From positions 62,001 through 126,000 of the forward strand of contig NZ_JAMZAW010000017.1 in assembly GCF_024158745.1 (NCBI RefSeq): 64,000 bases of DNA, written 5' to 3'. Positions within the stretch are counted from its first letter, which is position 1. The number at the start of each line of letters is the position of its first letter. The notes below the pieces were generated by a model. That model was not told the origin of the DNA. It saw only the letters and a program-made list of their open reading frames with translations, and did not search any database. The position numbers were made by a program, and so were the translations under genes. This document shows positions 52,719-61,718 of this stretch, piece by piece. This DNA is from Paenibacillus tyrphae (GTDB taxonomy: Bacteria > Bacillota > Bacilli > Paenibacillales > NBRC-103111).

Positions 52719-53625
52719 CTCCCTTGCCGCGCGGCTTCATCTTGATGCCCGTCTGCCCGAAAATTCCCTTCGGGCGATAGCGCATGACCAGAACCATCAG
52801 CAAGCCGTAAAACATCATTTTGTACATATCGAGGTATTTCATATCGAACATTTGAAGGTCGAACAGCCGGAACAGCTCCGGGAGCAGGTACAGCAGCGTG
52901 ACCCCGAACAAGGTGCCGCGGATGCTGCCGAGCCCGCCGATCACGACCATGCTGAGCACCGTCGCCGAGACGGTAAAGCCGAACGAATCCGCGCTGAGGA
53001 ACGATACTTTATGGGCGAACAGCGCGCCCGCCGCACCGGCGTAAGCTCCGCCGATCGCGAAGACCAGCACCTTGTAGTACGTCGTGTTGATGCCCATCGA
53101 AGCGGCGACCGTCTCGTCCTCCCGGATAACCATCCAGGCGCGGCCGATCCGCGACCGTGTCATTTTCCGCAGCGCATAGATGCCGACGAGAAGCACGATC
53201 ACGACGAACAGCAGGTAGCCGACATTTTTCATCTCGATGCCGAAGAACGACAGCCCCGGAATCGAGTCGAGGCCGTAAGCGCCGCCGGTCAGCTCGGAAT
53301 TTTTGAAGTAAGACTGAATGATGAGTCCGAGCCCGAGCGTCGTAATGGCGAGAAAATCTTCCCGCACCCGCAAGCTCGGCAGCCCGAGCACCGCGCTGAT
53401 GACGAAGGTCAGGACAATCGCGAGCGCGATGGCCAACCACGGGTTCAAGCCCGCTTTTACCGATAAAATCCCCGAGGCGTAAGCCCCGATGCCGAAAAAC
53501 GCCCCATGTCCCAGCGACACTTGGCCCGCGTATCCGGTAATGAGGTTCAAGCCGAGGCCGAGCAAAATATAGATGATCAGAAAGACGACGATATCGACGT
53601 AGTAAGGGTTAAACAGCGCATCCAT
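52702..53625 (-). CDS. livM: Branched-chain-type amino acid ABC transporter permease LivM
   Basis: A 307-residue permease with eight or more hydrophobic segments. The family block NLITGYAGQVSLGHGAFFGIGAY is at residues 26-48 (shown in pieces NLITGYAGQVSLGHG), and GRAWMVIREDETVAASMGIN is the docking loop. It follows livH by eight bases. Its C-terminus is a Gly/Arg/Lys-rich tail. Confidence 0.95.
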   Translation of the reverse strand: MDALFNPYYVDIVVFLIIYILLGLGLNLITGYAGQVSLGHGAFFGIGAYASGILSVKAGLNPWLAIALAIVLTFVISAVLGLPSLRVREDFLAITTLGLGLIIQSYFKNSELTGGAYGLDSIPGLSFFGIEMKNVGYLLFVVIVLLVGIYALRKMTRSRIGRAWMVIREDETVAASMGINTTYYKVLVFAIGGAYAGAAGALFAHKVSFLSADSFGFTVSATVLSMVVIGGLGSIRGTLFGVTLLYLLPELFRLFDLQMFDMKYLDMYKMMFYGLLMVLVMRYRPKGIFGQTGIKMKPRGKGGGGRA

Positions 53626-53633
53626 ACGATCAC

Positions 53634-54515
53634 CTACACTTTATCGACGTTCTTCCCGAACAGCCCGGAAGGCTTGAAGAGAAGAATGACGATCAGAATG
53701 ATAAACGCGATGGCGTCCTTGTCGATGACCATGCCGGTCATGAACCCGTCGCTCAGCGATTCGACGACGCCGAGAATCAGGCCGCCGACAATCGTGCCGG
53801 GAATCGAGCCGAGGCCGCCGAGCACCACGACGCAGAACGCCTTAAGACCCGGAATCGCGCCCATCGCCGGAAACAGCGAGTTAAAGTTCCATGCGACGAG
53901 CACGCCCGCAGCGGCTGCCAGCGCCGATCCGATGACGAACGTGACCGAGATGACGCGGTTTACGTTGACGCCCATCAGCGATGCGGCCCGCGTGTCCTGT
54001 GCCGTCGCCTGAATGGCTAGGCCCATCTTCGTAAACTTCAGGAAGGCGTACAGCAAGCCGAGTCCGACGATGCCGGCCGCGATGATGTACAGCTTCGTAT
54101 TCGTGAGTGAAATCGATTCGGTGAGGTTTACGACCGATACTTCGATGCCGGTCTCGGGAAACGCCTGCGTATCCGACGTGAAGACGATTTGAAACAGGTT
54201 TTCGAGAAAAATGCCGACCCCGATCCCGCTGATCAGCGTGGTGATGGGGTGAGCACCGCGCAGCGGACGGTAGGCGAACCGTTCGACCGCCATCCCGGCG
54301 ATGGCCGAGATGACCATGGCGAACACGATGGCCGCCAAGAACGGCAGGTGCAGGTACGTAATGCCGATCATCGCCGCGAACGCGCCGATCATGTAGATGA
54401 CGCCGTGCGCGAAGTGCAGCAGCTTGAGGACGCCGTATACCATCGTTAGGCCGACGGCGATCAAGATGTAGATGAACCCGAGCGATATGCCGTTTAGCAG
54501 CTGTTGCAGCAGCAT
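53634..54515 (-). CDS. livH: Branched-chain-type amino acid ABC transporter permease LivH
   Basis: A 293-residue permease starting LLQQLLNGISLGFIYILIAV and carrying GVLKLLHFAHGVIYMIGAF and the docking loop MGLAIQATAQDTRAASLMGVN. It pairs with LivM to form the channel. It is separated from the binding protein gene by a 93-base spacer that holds a stem-loop. Confidence 0.95.
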   Translation of the reverse strand: MLLQQLLNGISLGFIYILIAVGLTMVYGVLKLLHFAHGVIYMIGAFAAMIGITYLHLPFLAAIVFAMVISAIAGMAVERFAYRPLRGAHPITTLISGIGVGIFLENLFQIVFTSDTQAFPETGIEVSVVNLTESISLTNTKLYIIAAGIVGLGLLYAFLKFTKMGLAIQATAQDTRAASLMGVNVNRVISVTFVIGSALAAAAGVLVAWNFNSLFPAMGAIPGLKAFCVVVLGGLGSIPGTIVGGLILGVVESLSDGFMTGMVIDKDAIAFIILIVILLFKPSGLFGKNVDKV

Positions 54516-54551
54516 AAGCCGTTCTTCACTCCTTTCCGTGGAGGTCGCGGG

Positions 54552-54585
54552 GATAAGAAAGGAGACCCCAAGGGCCTCCTCCCTT
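54552..54585 (-). terminator. Probable attenuating stem-loop between livK and livH
   Basis: On the minus strand GGAGGCCC pairs with GGGGTCTCC (plus 54561-54579) and is followed by TTTCTTAT. A leaky terminator here would give more binding protein than permease, as is common in such operons. Confidence 0.6.
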
Positions 54586-54608
54586 TGCCTTTGACCGACA
54601 GATTGTTC

Positions 54609-55787
54609 TTAGTTGTACATTTGCGATTTCACGAATTGGAATTTGCCGTCCTTCACGGTCATAAAGATCACCGGCTTCATGACTTCATGGTCGGTGCGGA
54701 AGCGGATTTGGCCCGAGGTGCCTTCCAGCTCGCTCGTTTCGTTAATGGCCTGCTTCAGCTTCTCCTTGTCGGTGCCCGCTTTCTTCATCGCTTCGAGGAT
54801 GACCATCGCGGCGTCATAGCTTTGCGAAGACAGCATATCCGGCTCGCCCTTATACTTGTCGTGCCAAGCTTTGACGAACTTCTGGACCACAGGGCGGTTG
54901 TCGGTCGTGTAGAACGACGTGGTGAAGGTGGACCCTTCCGTATTCGATTTTCCAAGCTCCAAATATTTCGGCGAATCGAAGCCGTCCACGCCAAGGAGCT
55001 GCGCGTTAATGCCGCTTTCCTTCGCCTGCTTCACGATCGCGGCCGCTTCGTTGTAATAGGCGACTACGTACAGCGCGTCCGGATTCGTCGCTTTGACCGC
55101 CGTCAGCACGGAGCTGAAATCTTTGTCGCCCATCTTGTGCGGACGATCGATCGCGATTTTCGCGCCAAGCTTCTCGACGTTTTCTTTGAACGACGTGTAG
55201 ATCGATTTGCCGTAGTCGTTGTCCACATACAGGACGGCGATGTTTTTCTTCTTCAGGTCATTTACCGCATATTCAGCCATCGCCCGGCCCTGCACCGGAC
55301 CCGTATAGATGACCCGGTTCACGTAATCGCCGCCCTTGGTCGCATCCGGATGCACCGCATACGCGACGACCATCGGCACCTTCAGCTCCTGCACCTTCGC
55401 CGCAGCCGTCTTGGTCGGGCCGCTGTAAGCGCCGCCGACGAGCGCCGTCACTTTATCGTTGTTCACCAGCTTCTGCACCGCTTTAATCGCTTCCTCCGGT
55501 TTGCCTTGGTCGTCCTCCGCCACAAGCTCAACCTTCTTGCCGTTGATGCCGCCGGCGGCATTGTACTGCTCGACCGCCAGCAGCGCCGCGTCGCGGCTGT
55601 GCGTGCCGTCCGTCGCCGTCGGCCCGGTCAGCGGACCGAACCAGCCGATCTTGATCGCGTCGCCCGACGCTTCTTTGGAAGCGCCTCCATTTGCCGAAGA
55701 AGAAGTCGCCCCTCCGCCGCTTGCGCAGCCGCTGAGCAGGAATGTAGTCATCATGACGCCCGCTGCAAACATCGAAAACCGTTTCAT
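54609..55787 (-). CDS. livK: Amino acid ABC transporter substrate-binding lipoprotein (HAAT family)
   Basis: A 392-residue lipoprotein (lipobox LLSGC, Cys21, then a Gly/Ser linker) of the Leu/Ile/Val-binding family: IKIGWFGPLTGPTATDGTHSRDAALLAVEQYNAAGGINGKKV (in pieces), and VYTGPVQGRAMAEYAV, DNDYGKS. First gene of the livKHMGF operon. AAAGGGGGC lies upstream. Family specificity is broad (branched-chain amino acids, amides, urea, other metabolites). The neighbouring hut genes make histidine or urocanate possible, but the sequence does not prove it. Confidence 0.93.
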   Translation of the reverse strand: MKRFSMFAAGVMMTTFLLSGCASGGGATSSSANGGASKEASGDAIKIGWFGPLTGPTATDGTHSRDAALLAVEQYNAAGGINGKKVELVAEDDQGKPEEAIKAVQKLVNNDKVTALVGGAYSGPTKTAAAKVQELKVPMVVAYAVHPDATKGGDYVNRVIYTGPVQGRAMAEYAVNDLKKKNIAVLYVDNDYGKSIYTSFKENVEKLGAKIAIDRPHKMGDKDFSSVLTAVKATNPDALYVVAYYNEAAAIVKQAKESGINAQLLGVDGFDSPKYLELGKSNTEGSTFTTSFYTTDNRPVVQKFVKAWHDKYKGEPDMLSSQSYDAAMVILEAMKKAGTDKEKLKQAINETSELEGTSGQIRFRTDHEVMKPVIFMTVKDGKFQFVKSQMYN

Positions 55788-55854
55788 CTTTAAGTGCCCC
55801 CTTTTGCTGTATGTGAATGAAGTGTGAACTTTCCCGGTGCACTCCTATCGTACT

Positions 55855-55868
55855 TGTAAACGCTTACG
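55855..55868 (-). promoter_or_regulatory. Probable cre site upstream of livK
   Basis: The minus strand reads CGTAAGCGTTTACA, which matches the cre consensus TGWAAGCGYTWWCW at 13 of 14 positions. It lies about 70 bases before livK, so CcpA may repress the operon. Confidence 0.55.
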
Positions 55869-55894
55869 AAAGCACTAGTGAATTTTGCGAAAGT

Positions 55895-57088
55895 TTAGCA
55901 CAATTTTGCTGCGCGATATTCGTTCGGGCTGCAGCGAAGATAACGTTTGAACAGCCGGCTGAAGTAATTGGAATCCTGAAAACCAGCAAGCGAAGCGATC
56001 TCCTGCACCGATTTATCGGTGTTTTCAAGGTAATAGACCGCTTTTTCGATTCGGAGCTTGTTTAAGTAGTCGACGAAGGTGCTTCCCGTTTCCTTGCGGA
56101 ACAGGTGGCTGAAATGGTAGGTGCTAAGGTAACAATATTGTGCTATCTCTTCGAGGGGAATCTTGCGCTGATGATGCTGTTTCATGTAGGCGATGGCCGT
56201 CCGGATTACCGGCGACACCTCCGCTGTCTGCGCTTCGCCGATCCGTGCGGTCAGCTTGCTCCAGTGCTCGCTAACTTTGGCCACGAACTTGTCATAGCGG
56301 ATCGTCATGTACAGATCTTGAATAAACCGGGCGTTCTCCGACAAAATGCTCTGCGCATGGCCGCCCACATCGAGCGACAGGCGCGTCAGCTGCATGACGA
56401 GGTCGATAACCTCGGATTTGAACATATCGACATTGCCGCGGTACGTCTGCCCCATGCGCTCCAGCAGCAGATGCAAGTACGAAACCGCCCCGTGCACGTC
56501 GCCCAGGCGAACGCGGGCCATCAGCTCCGTCCGTTCCGCTTGCGAGACCGGCTTGTGCGGCTGCTCGCCGTCCTGCTTTTGCTTCTCGTATTGGAAAATG
56601 AGCCGATTGCCCTGGAAGAAGCGGTCGATCATCGACTCCTTCGCTTCCTCGTATGAGTAGTGAAGCATGTACGGGTTATCATAGAAGGTGCCTATGCCGA
56701 CGGAGACGGAAAAGCCCTGCACGTCGGTCAGCTTCTGCACCTGCTTCGCCATCGCGAAAGCGGTCTTGGCGGGATCGGGATCGCGCCGGTCCTTCGTCCC
56801 CAGCTCAACGAGCAAAGCCAGCACGCCTTCGGCCACCCACACCCAGACGAACGGCGCTTGGATGCCTGCATGCAGTGCGTCGATCAGCTTGTGGCCGATA
56901 TCGACGCGCCACTGGATGGGCTGGCCGAGCGCAAGATCGGGATACCGGTCCATCGAGAATACCATCGCCAGATTGGGCCGGAGATACATATCGAACTCCG
57001 CCTGCATCTCCGCAAACGTCGCTTCGTGGACCAGCGTACCGGAGATCAGCAGGTGGGTAAACGTCGCTTGAGTCGGATTTTGCCTCAT
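55895..57088 (-). CDS. AraC-type transcriptional regulator with degenerate GGDEF-like sensor part
   Basis: A 397-residue regulator. There is no receiver domain. The N-terminal third is unfamiliar; at about residues 120-165 a VSVGIGTFYDNPYMLHYSYEEAKESM block (in part) resembles the degenerate GGDEF-like module of YesN-type regulators. The C-terminal 100 residues are an AraC double HTH (IPLEEIAQYCYLSTYHFSHLF; VQEIASLAGFQDSNYFSRLF). It is encoded upstream of, and in line with, the liv-hut genes, so it is the likely regulator. The end lies 107 bases before livK. Confidence 0.88.
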   Translation of the reverse strand: MRQNPTQATFTHLLISGTLVHEATFAEMQAEFDMYLRPNLAMVFSMDRYPDLALGQPIQWRVDIGHKLIDALHAGIQAPFVWVWVAEGVLALLVELGTKDRRDPDPAKTAFAMAKQVQKLTDVQGFSVSVGIGTFYDNPYMLHYSYEEAKESMIDRFFQGNRLIFQYEKQKQDGEQPHKPVSQAERTELMARVRLGDVHGAVSYLHLLLERMGQTYRGNVDMFKSEVIDLVMQLTRLSLDVGGHAQSILSENARFIQDLYMTIRYDKFVAKVSEHWSKLTARIGEAQTAEVSPVIRTAIAYMKQHHQRKIPLEEIAQYCYLSTYHFSHLFRKETGSTFVDYLNKLRIEKAVYYLENTDKSVQEIASLAGFQDSNYFSRLFKRYLRCSPNEYRAAKLC

Positions 57089-57193
57089 GGGAGCCTCCTA
57101 ACGGTTATTTCGGTTAAAAAACTCATATCCAATATAGCATGATTGTCGCAGCAGGACAGGGGGTGGCGACAAGGGAATTTTTTGCTGCGGGCG

Positions 57194-57976
57194 TTATTCC
57201 GCAATGTATCTTACAATTTCGGCCAACTCGTTGACAAACGAGTCCTTGTCGTTATCTGCCGAGGATGCAACGGACACGCAACGGTCGACTTGAACACCGC
57301 TTAACTGCAGAGCGGACAATACCCATGGCTTGCTGTCCCCATGCAAACAGACGATAGATGACGGCCGATGGTCGGCGATTTGCTGCGCGAGCCGATCGAC
57401 GCTTTGTTGTCTGACCCGCTCCCTGTCCACTTCCGGCACTTCATTGATCGACCGGGGACACAGATGAATCAGGAAGCATTCTCTGCTTCTGAAAAAATGC
57501 AGAAAGTCCCAGTGGTCTTCAGGAACGTCTTCTCCCAAAGCTATCGCGAACGATTCCTTCACCTGTTCCAACAGTGCGGAATCGCCATTAAAGAAAAACG
57601 TGCCGTCGCCGGGAGGCGCATCTCCGATCATCAACGTCTTCACGCATTCCGGTTGGAACATCCGGTCATTGACGTAGATCGTGATCGCCGTTTCGTTCGG
57701 GCAATCGGCCATCTTCCGGCGCCACATCGAATCCTCCATCAATAAGTAACGCTCAAGATTGTCGAGCAGCGTGTCCCAGCCTTCGGCGGTATCGCTGATT
57801 TCCACGAACTCCCCATTCTCATAATCAAAAACCAAGCCTCGATCCTCGTACAATTCGCTTTCGAATCTGGAATAATGAATACGGAAAACTTCCGTCCACT
57901 CTATAAAGGTTTCATAGCTGTCATGCGCTATCGACAATCCTTTATCGTTTACCGTAATTTTGTCGGTGTGACTCAT
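57194..57976 (-). CDS. Hypothetical protein, C-terminal half with a uracil-DNA-glycosylase-fold-like pattern
   Basis: A 260-residue acidic cytoplasmic protein with no signal peptide or membrane segment. The first 95 residues (YETFIEWTEVFRIHYSRFES) are of unknown type. From about residue 115 the pattern MIGDAPPGDGTFFFNGDSAL, then DFLHFFRSRECFLIHLCPRS and a helix-rich HRPSSIVCLHG, resembles proteins with a uracil-DNA-glycosylase-like fold. I do not see a proven catalytic set, so no enzymatic function is claimed. It is the downstream neighbour of the MFS gene, from which a hairpin separates it. Confidence 0.7.
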   Translation of the reverse strand: MSHTDKITVNDKGLSIAHDSYETFIEWTEVFRIHYSRFESELYEDRGLVFDYENGEFVEISDTAEGWDTLLDNLERYLLMEDSMWRRKMADCPNETAITIYVNDRMFQPECVKTLMIGDAPPGDGTFFFNGDSALLEQVKESFAIALGEDVPEDHWDFLHFFRSRECFLIHLCPRSINEVPEVDRERVRQQSVDRLAQQIADHRPSSIVCLHGDSKPWVLSALQLSGVQVDRCVSVASSADNDKDSFVNELAEIVRYIAE

Positions 57977-58020
57977 CTTTTTCGCTTCTTCCCTTCGTTA
58001 CTATAATCGATTTGCAAACC

Positions 58021-58082
58021 AAAAAAGGCCCTGCGCTCGCGCATTATGCGGAGACCGGGCGTTTCCTGGCTGGGTCTTTTTT
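58021..58082. terminator. Terminator between the MFS gene and the hypothetical gene
   Basis: AAAAAAGGCCC (58021-58031) pairs with GGGTCTTTTTT (58072-58082), with one G-U pair and an inner GCGC-rich part. It lies 14 bases after the MFS stop on the minus strand. Confidence 0.65.
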
Positions 58083-58095
58083 CAACTTGGCAACC

Positions 58096-59367
58096 TTAAG
58101 CAGCCGTCTCTTCCGCTTCCACGGGCTTGAACCGGCTTTTGCCGAAAAAGACGTAGAACAACACCGAAACGACCGTATACACCACCGCCGTAATGCAGAA
58201 CGCGTAAACGTAGCCATAGTAGCTGCCGTATTGAGCGACAAGTCCGGTGCTGACCGGCGAGGCCAGAAACCAGCCCAGATTGAACACCGCTTCTCCAGAG
58301 CTGGAGGCAAGTCCGCGCATCGAGCGGTCAACGTATTTCATCTTGATCGTGTTGTAGAACGGATTGGCCGCATTCATCAGAGCCTGCCGGAATAAATACC
58401 CTCCGCTCGCAATCATCAGGTTGGTCGAAAACGCCGTAATAAGCAGAAACGGAATCGAGCACAGCTGAAGCACGATAACCGCTTTCGCTTCCCCGAGCCG
58501 CCGGGCGATGACCGGACCGATCAAGTATGCGAGCGCAGTCGCGCCCTGTCCCAAGGAGACGATGACGCCAATCACCGATTTCGAGGCGTCAAAGCGGTCT
58601 TCAAAATAGACGTTCAAGTAAGGCACTACCATGCCTCCGGCCGTCGAGGTCATCAGCCCGAGCAGAACGAAGAGGCCGATCACTTGAAGCGACGCTTTAT
58701 GATGCTGTACCGTATACCGCCACGAAAACTTTCCGCCGGACGGCCGTTCCTCCCGGCTCCTCTTCAGCATCAAGACGGGAATCAACCCGAGCGCCGCTAT
58801 GCCGACACCCGTCAGCAAGGTCAGACGCAGGCTCAAGACGCCGTCAAGGCCGAAGCTAAACTGAAGCGTGTCGGTGAGAAACCCGCCGAAGACGTTGCCG
58901 ATAACGCTTGCAAACATGACGAGAGCCAAGTTTAAACTGAACAGATGCACACGCTGCGACGGGGTGGAATGGTTCGCCATGAACGGAATGACGGTCGCAG
59001 ACACGACCGCCAGCGTCATTCCGCCCAGAAACGCGGAGACGAGCAGCCCCTGCTCGCCATCGATCAGCGAGCGGGCAGTAAGAGCGGCTACTACCAAAAA
59101 TCCCCCCGTCGTCACAAGCCGCTTCGGACCGAACCTGTCGTTCATGATGCCGGCCGGCACCAGTACGATCGCTGCAGCCGCAGCCGCCATTCCCACGATG
59201 TGCCCGACCATCGTCTGGTCGTAGCCGAGCGCTTTGACATATAGATTGTAGACGAGGCCGAACATCCCGAGCCCCAGATTCCATACGAAATTAAAGCAAA
59301 GAAACAACCGGAGATTCCGGCTGTACCCGAGAAACTGCATCTTCCATTCATATAATAAAACCGACAT
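58096..59367 (-). CDS. MFS transporter
   Basis: A 423-residue transporter with about twelve hydrophobic segments. The loop 2-3 motif is LVPAGIMNDRFGPKRLVTTG. A second half begins near VIGLFVLLGLMTSTAGGMV. ATG 59367 is chosen (GGAGGACGG upstream); a longer in-frame opening to 59457 has no ribosome site. Substrate is unknown; general drug or metabolite export is possible. It is divergent from an APH-type kinase gene. Confidence 0.9.
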   Translation of the reverse strand: MSVLLYEWKMQFLGYSRNLRLFLCFNFVWNLGLGMFGLVYNLYVKALGYDQTMVGHIVGMAAAAAAIVLVPAGIMNDRFGPKRLVTTGGFLVVAALTARSLIDGEQGLLVSAFLGGMTLAVVSATVIPFMANHSTPSQRVHLFSLNLALVMFASVIGNVFGGFLTDTLQFSFGLDGVLSLRLTLLTGVGIAALGLIPVLMLKRSREERPSGGKFSWRYTVQHHKASLQVIGLFVLLGLMTSTAGGMVVPYLNVYFEDRFDASKSVIGVIVSLGQGATALAYLIGPVIARRLGEAKAVIVLQLCSIPFLLITAFSTNLMIASGGYLFRQALMNAANPFYNTIKMKYVDRSMRGLASSSGEAVFNLGWFLASPVSTGLVAQYGSYYGYVYAFCITAVVYTVVSVLFYVFFGKSRFKPVEAEETAA

Positions 59368-59584
59368 CGGCCATCCGTCCTCCGGAGTCATGCAGCATTT
59401 ATACCATATTTTAAGAGTAACCGATTCCATCGATGATTTGAATCTCTTTTTTTCCAACGGTCAAAAGAGAATCGTTCAAAATAATAGACAATTCCCTTTC
59501 CAAGGCTTGGATAAAGATGTTATGCTTGTCAAATACGGAGCGGACGGTCCATACAACAGCTCCGAATCGGAAGGAGAGACGGCA

Positions 59585-60571
59585 TTGACAAGCTGGCATC
59601 AGAGCTTTACTCAAGATTTGTTAAACCAAGCAGCCCGCGCCTACGGCGTAGCCCCGGAGACGGTGAGCCATGTGGGGGGCTTTGAAAATCTCATATACGG
59701 CTTCCGGCGCGACGGCCGGGACCTGATTCTGCGCGTGACTCACAGCTCGCACCGCTCGCGGGAGCTGATCGAGTCGGAGTTGCATTTCATGGGCTATCTC
59801 GCGGAGGGCGGCGTACGGGCAGCGAGGCCGGTGCCGTCTTGCTCCGGCGGACGGACAGAAACGGTCGAAACGGAAGACGGCTACTTCACGCTGGCCTGCT
59901 TCGAACAAGCGCCGGGCGGTCTCGTCCAGGCCGGACATCCGGCTTGGGGCCCCCGCCTCTTCGAAGGCTGGGGCGAAATTACGGGGCGCATGCACAAGCT
60001 CGCCCGGTCGTATACCGTCCCTGCGGACATGACCCGTAGGCCGGACAAAGATATTTTGACCTTGGACCCGGCTTATTTGTCCCATCCCAACATTGCCTTG
60101 GCCTATCGCCGATACGTCGAGGTGGAGGCGCGTATCAACGCGCTCGCCCCAGAGCAGGACGGCTACGGCTTATGTCACCGGGATTTGCATCATAAAAACT
60201 TTTTTGTGCACGGCGAAACGATCACGGCGTTCGATTTCGACGATTGCGGGTACGACTATTTCGTGCAGGATATCGCCATGGCCGTTTATTATGCCTCGGT
60301 ACTGGGGGACTGGGCCCGGCCCGAGGCCGATCCGAAGCGCGTGTCCGAATTCGCCAACCGGTTTCTGGACAGCTTTATGAACGGATACCGGCGGGAATAC
60401 GAGCTGGGCAGCCACTGGCTGAAGCAGCTGCCGCTGTTCGTGGAAAGACGCCGCTGCGATATGTGCATGATCTTCCTGCAAAACGCAGTCTCCGAGCCTC
60501 CGAGTGCAGCGATCCGCGAATGGCTTGACCGGAATGTGGAACAAATTTCTCACGGGAATACCTTATTATGA
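59585..60571 (+). CDS. APH-family phosphotransferase (aminoglycoside/choline-kinase-like)
   Basis: A 328-residue kinase-fold enzyme. The catalytic loop is CHRDLHHKNFFV and the metal Asp lies in ITAFDFDDCGYDYFV; the ATP-binding N-lobe has GGFENLIYGFRRDGRDLILRV. TTG at 59585 is chosen because AAGGAGAG lies eight bases upstream; ATG 59522 is an alternative with no ribosome site. Substrates in this family range from antibiotics to homoserine, thiamine and choline. It is divergent from the MFS gene; drug resistance cannot be inferred. Confidence 0.88.
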   Translation: MTSWHQSFTQDLLNQAARAYGVAPETVSHVGGFENLIYGFRRDGRDLILRVTHSSHRSRELIESELHFMGYLAEGGVRAARPVPSCSGGRTETVETEDGYFTLACFEQAPGGLVQAGHPAWGPRLFEGWGEITGRMHKLARSYTVPADMTRRPDKDILTLDPAYLSHPNIALAYRRYVEVEARINALAPEQDGYGLCHRDLHHKNFFVHGETITAFDFDDCGYDYFVQDIAMAVYYASVLGDWARPEADPKRVSEFANRFLDSFMNGYRREYELGSHWLKQLPLFVERRRCDMCMIFLQNAVSEPPSAAIREWLDRNVEQISHGNTLL

Positions 60572-60654
60572 CCTATGCAGTTTATGGAGATTTTTGGTAA
60601 ATATTTGGTTTAGCCGTAGCCCAAAGAAGCATTGGATCATGCTCCGGCAAAGAC

Positions 60655-60700
60655 CAATAAGCCCCTGGCTTCAAGGCCAGGGGCTTATTCTTATGATTTT
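60655..60700. terminator. Bidirectional terminator
   Basis: AATAAGCCCCTGGC (60657-60670) pairs with GCCAGGGGCTTATT (60676-60689). It separates the kinase gene from the converging dhaQ gene. Confidence 0.93.
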
Positions 60701-60706
60701 ACCATC

Positions 60707-61705
60707 TTACCATTTCGCTACTTCAACGTCCGCTTTCAGCCACGCTTCCCACTTCGGATCTTCGATCTTAAGAAAACTGAGCGAAATTCCTTCCATATCG
60801 AGCGAAGTCAAATGCGTGCCGATTTTGACGAACCGGACATCCAAGTTTTCCAGTTCACACAAGCGGCGAATGTCATTGGCAAACGCATACTGTTCGACCA
60901 GCGGGGTCGCGCCTAAACCGTTGACCAATATCGCGAAAGGGTCTTGCCTTCTCCAACGGTATACGCTTTTCAGCTTATTGAACAGCTCGACCGCGAGCTT
61001 TTCCGAAGAAGAAAACACCTCTTTGCGGTACCCTTTCTCCCCGTGGATGCCGACGCCGTAATACGCTTCGTTTTTTTGCAGCGTAAACGACGGTTCGCCC
61101 TTCGTCGGATCGTTCGCCGGCGACAGCGCCACGCCCAATGTGTGCAGCCTGCCGATCACTTGCTCGCCGAGTTCCTTCAGCTGCTCCAGCGTGTAGCCTT
61201 CCCGCGCGGCCGCCCCCAATATTTTATGGACCAAAACGGTACCGGCGACGCCCCTTCTTCTTTTGTTGTACGTCACGTCATCTTCGATCGACACATCGTC
61301 GTTAACGATGACATGGTCGACCATTCGCCCTTCTTCTTTCGCCAAAGCTTCCGCCGTCAAAAAATTGCCGACGTCCGCGGTAAAGTTTTTAATGATGAGC
61401 AGCACGCTTCTGCTCTTGTCCACGAGGCGGATCGCCTCCAACACTTGCTCCGGCGTCGGCGGCACGAAAATTTCACCCGCAACCGCAACGGAAAGTATGC
61501 CGTCGCCCACATAACCAAAATCCGCCGGCTCATGACCGCTTCCTCCCCCGCTGATGAGCACGACTTGCTGGCCCATGTCCGCAAGGTCTTTACGGAATAT
61601 CAAATTATATTTCTCGTTATAGAACACCCGGTCTTTATGCTCAAAATAGAATCCGTGCAGCATATTGCGGACAATATTTTGAACACCGTTGATGATTTTC
61701 GTCAT
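60707..61705 (-). CDS. dhaQ: DhaK-like coactivator DhaQ
   Basis: A 332-residue paralogue of the dihydroxyacetone-binding kinase subunit DhaK. It keeps ISGGGSGHEPA, the Asp in IKNFTADVGNF, and the covalent His in YGVGIHGEKG. It lacks any DhaL ATP-binding domain. It is encoded 13 bases after dhaS, as in Lactococcus, where DhaQ with bound dihydroxyacetone activates DhaS. The true DhaK kinase domain is the divergent gene at 62467. A second DhaK subunit for a PTS-type kinase would be the alternative, but no dhaL or dhaM accompanies it. ATG 61705 fits the family start MTKIINGV. Confidence 0.85.
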   Translation of the reverse strand: MTKIINGVQNIVRNMLHGFYFEHKDRVFYNEKYNLIFRKDLADMGQQVVLISGGGSGHEPADFGYVGDGILSVAVAGEIFVPPTPEQVLEAIRLVDKSRSVLLIIKNFTADVGNFLTAEALAKEEGRMVDHVIVNDDVSIEDDVTYNKRRRGVAGTVLVHKILGAAAREGYTLEQLKELGEQVIGRLHTLGVALSPANDPTKGEPSFTLQKNEAYYGVGIHGEKGYRKEVFSSSEKLAVELFNKLKSVYRWRRQDPFAILVNGLGATPLVEQYAFANDIRRLCELENLDVRFVKIGTHLTSLDMEGISLSFLKIEDPKWEAWLKADVEVAKW

Positions 61706-61718
61706 TTGTTTCTCCACC

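Noticed and set aside
60707-61705. dhaQ as a second catalytic DhaK subunit of a PTS-type kinase
   Set aside because: It is coupled to dhaS and no dhaL or dhaM lies beside it; the kinase with a DhaL domain is the divergent gene.
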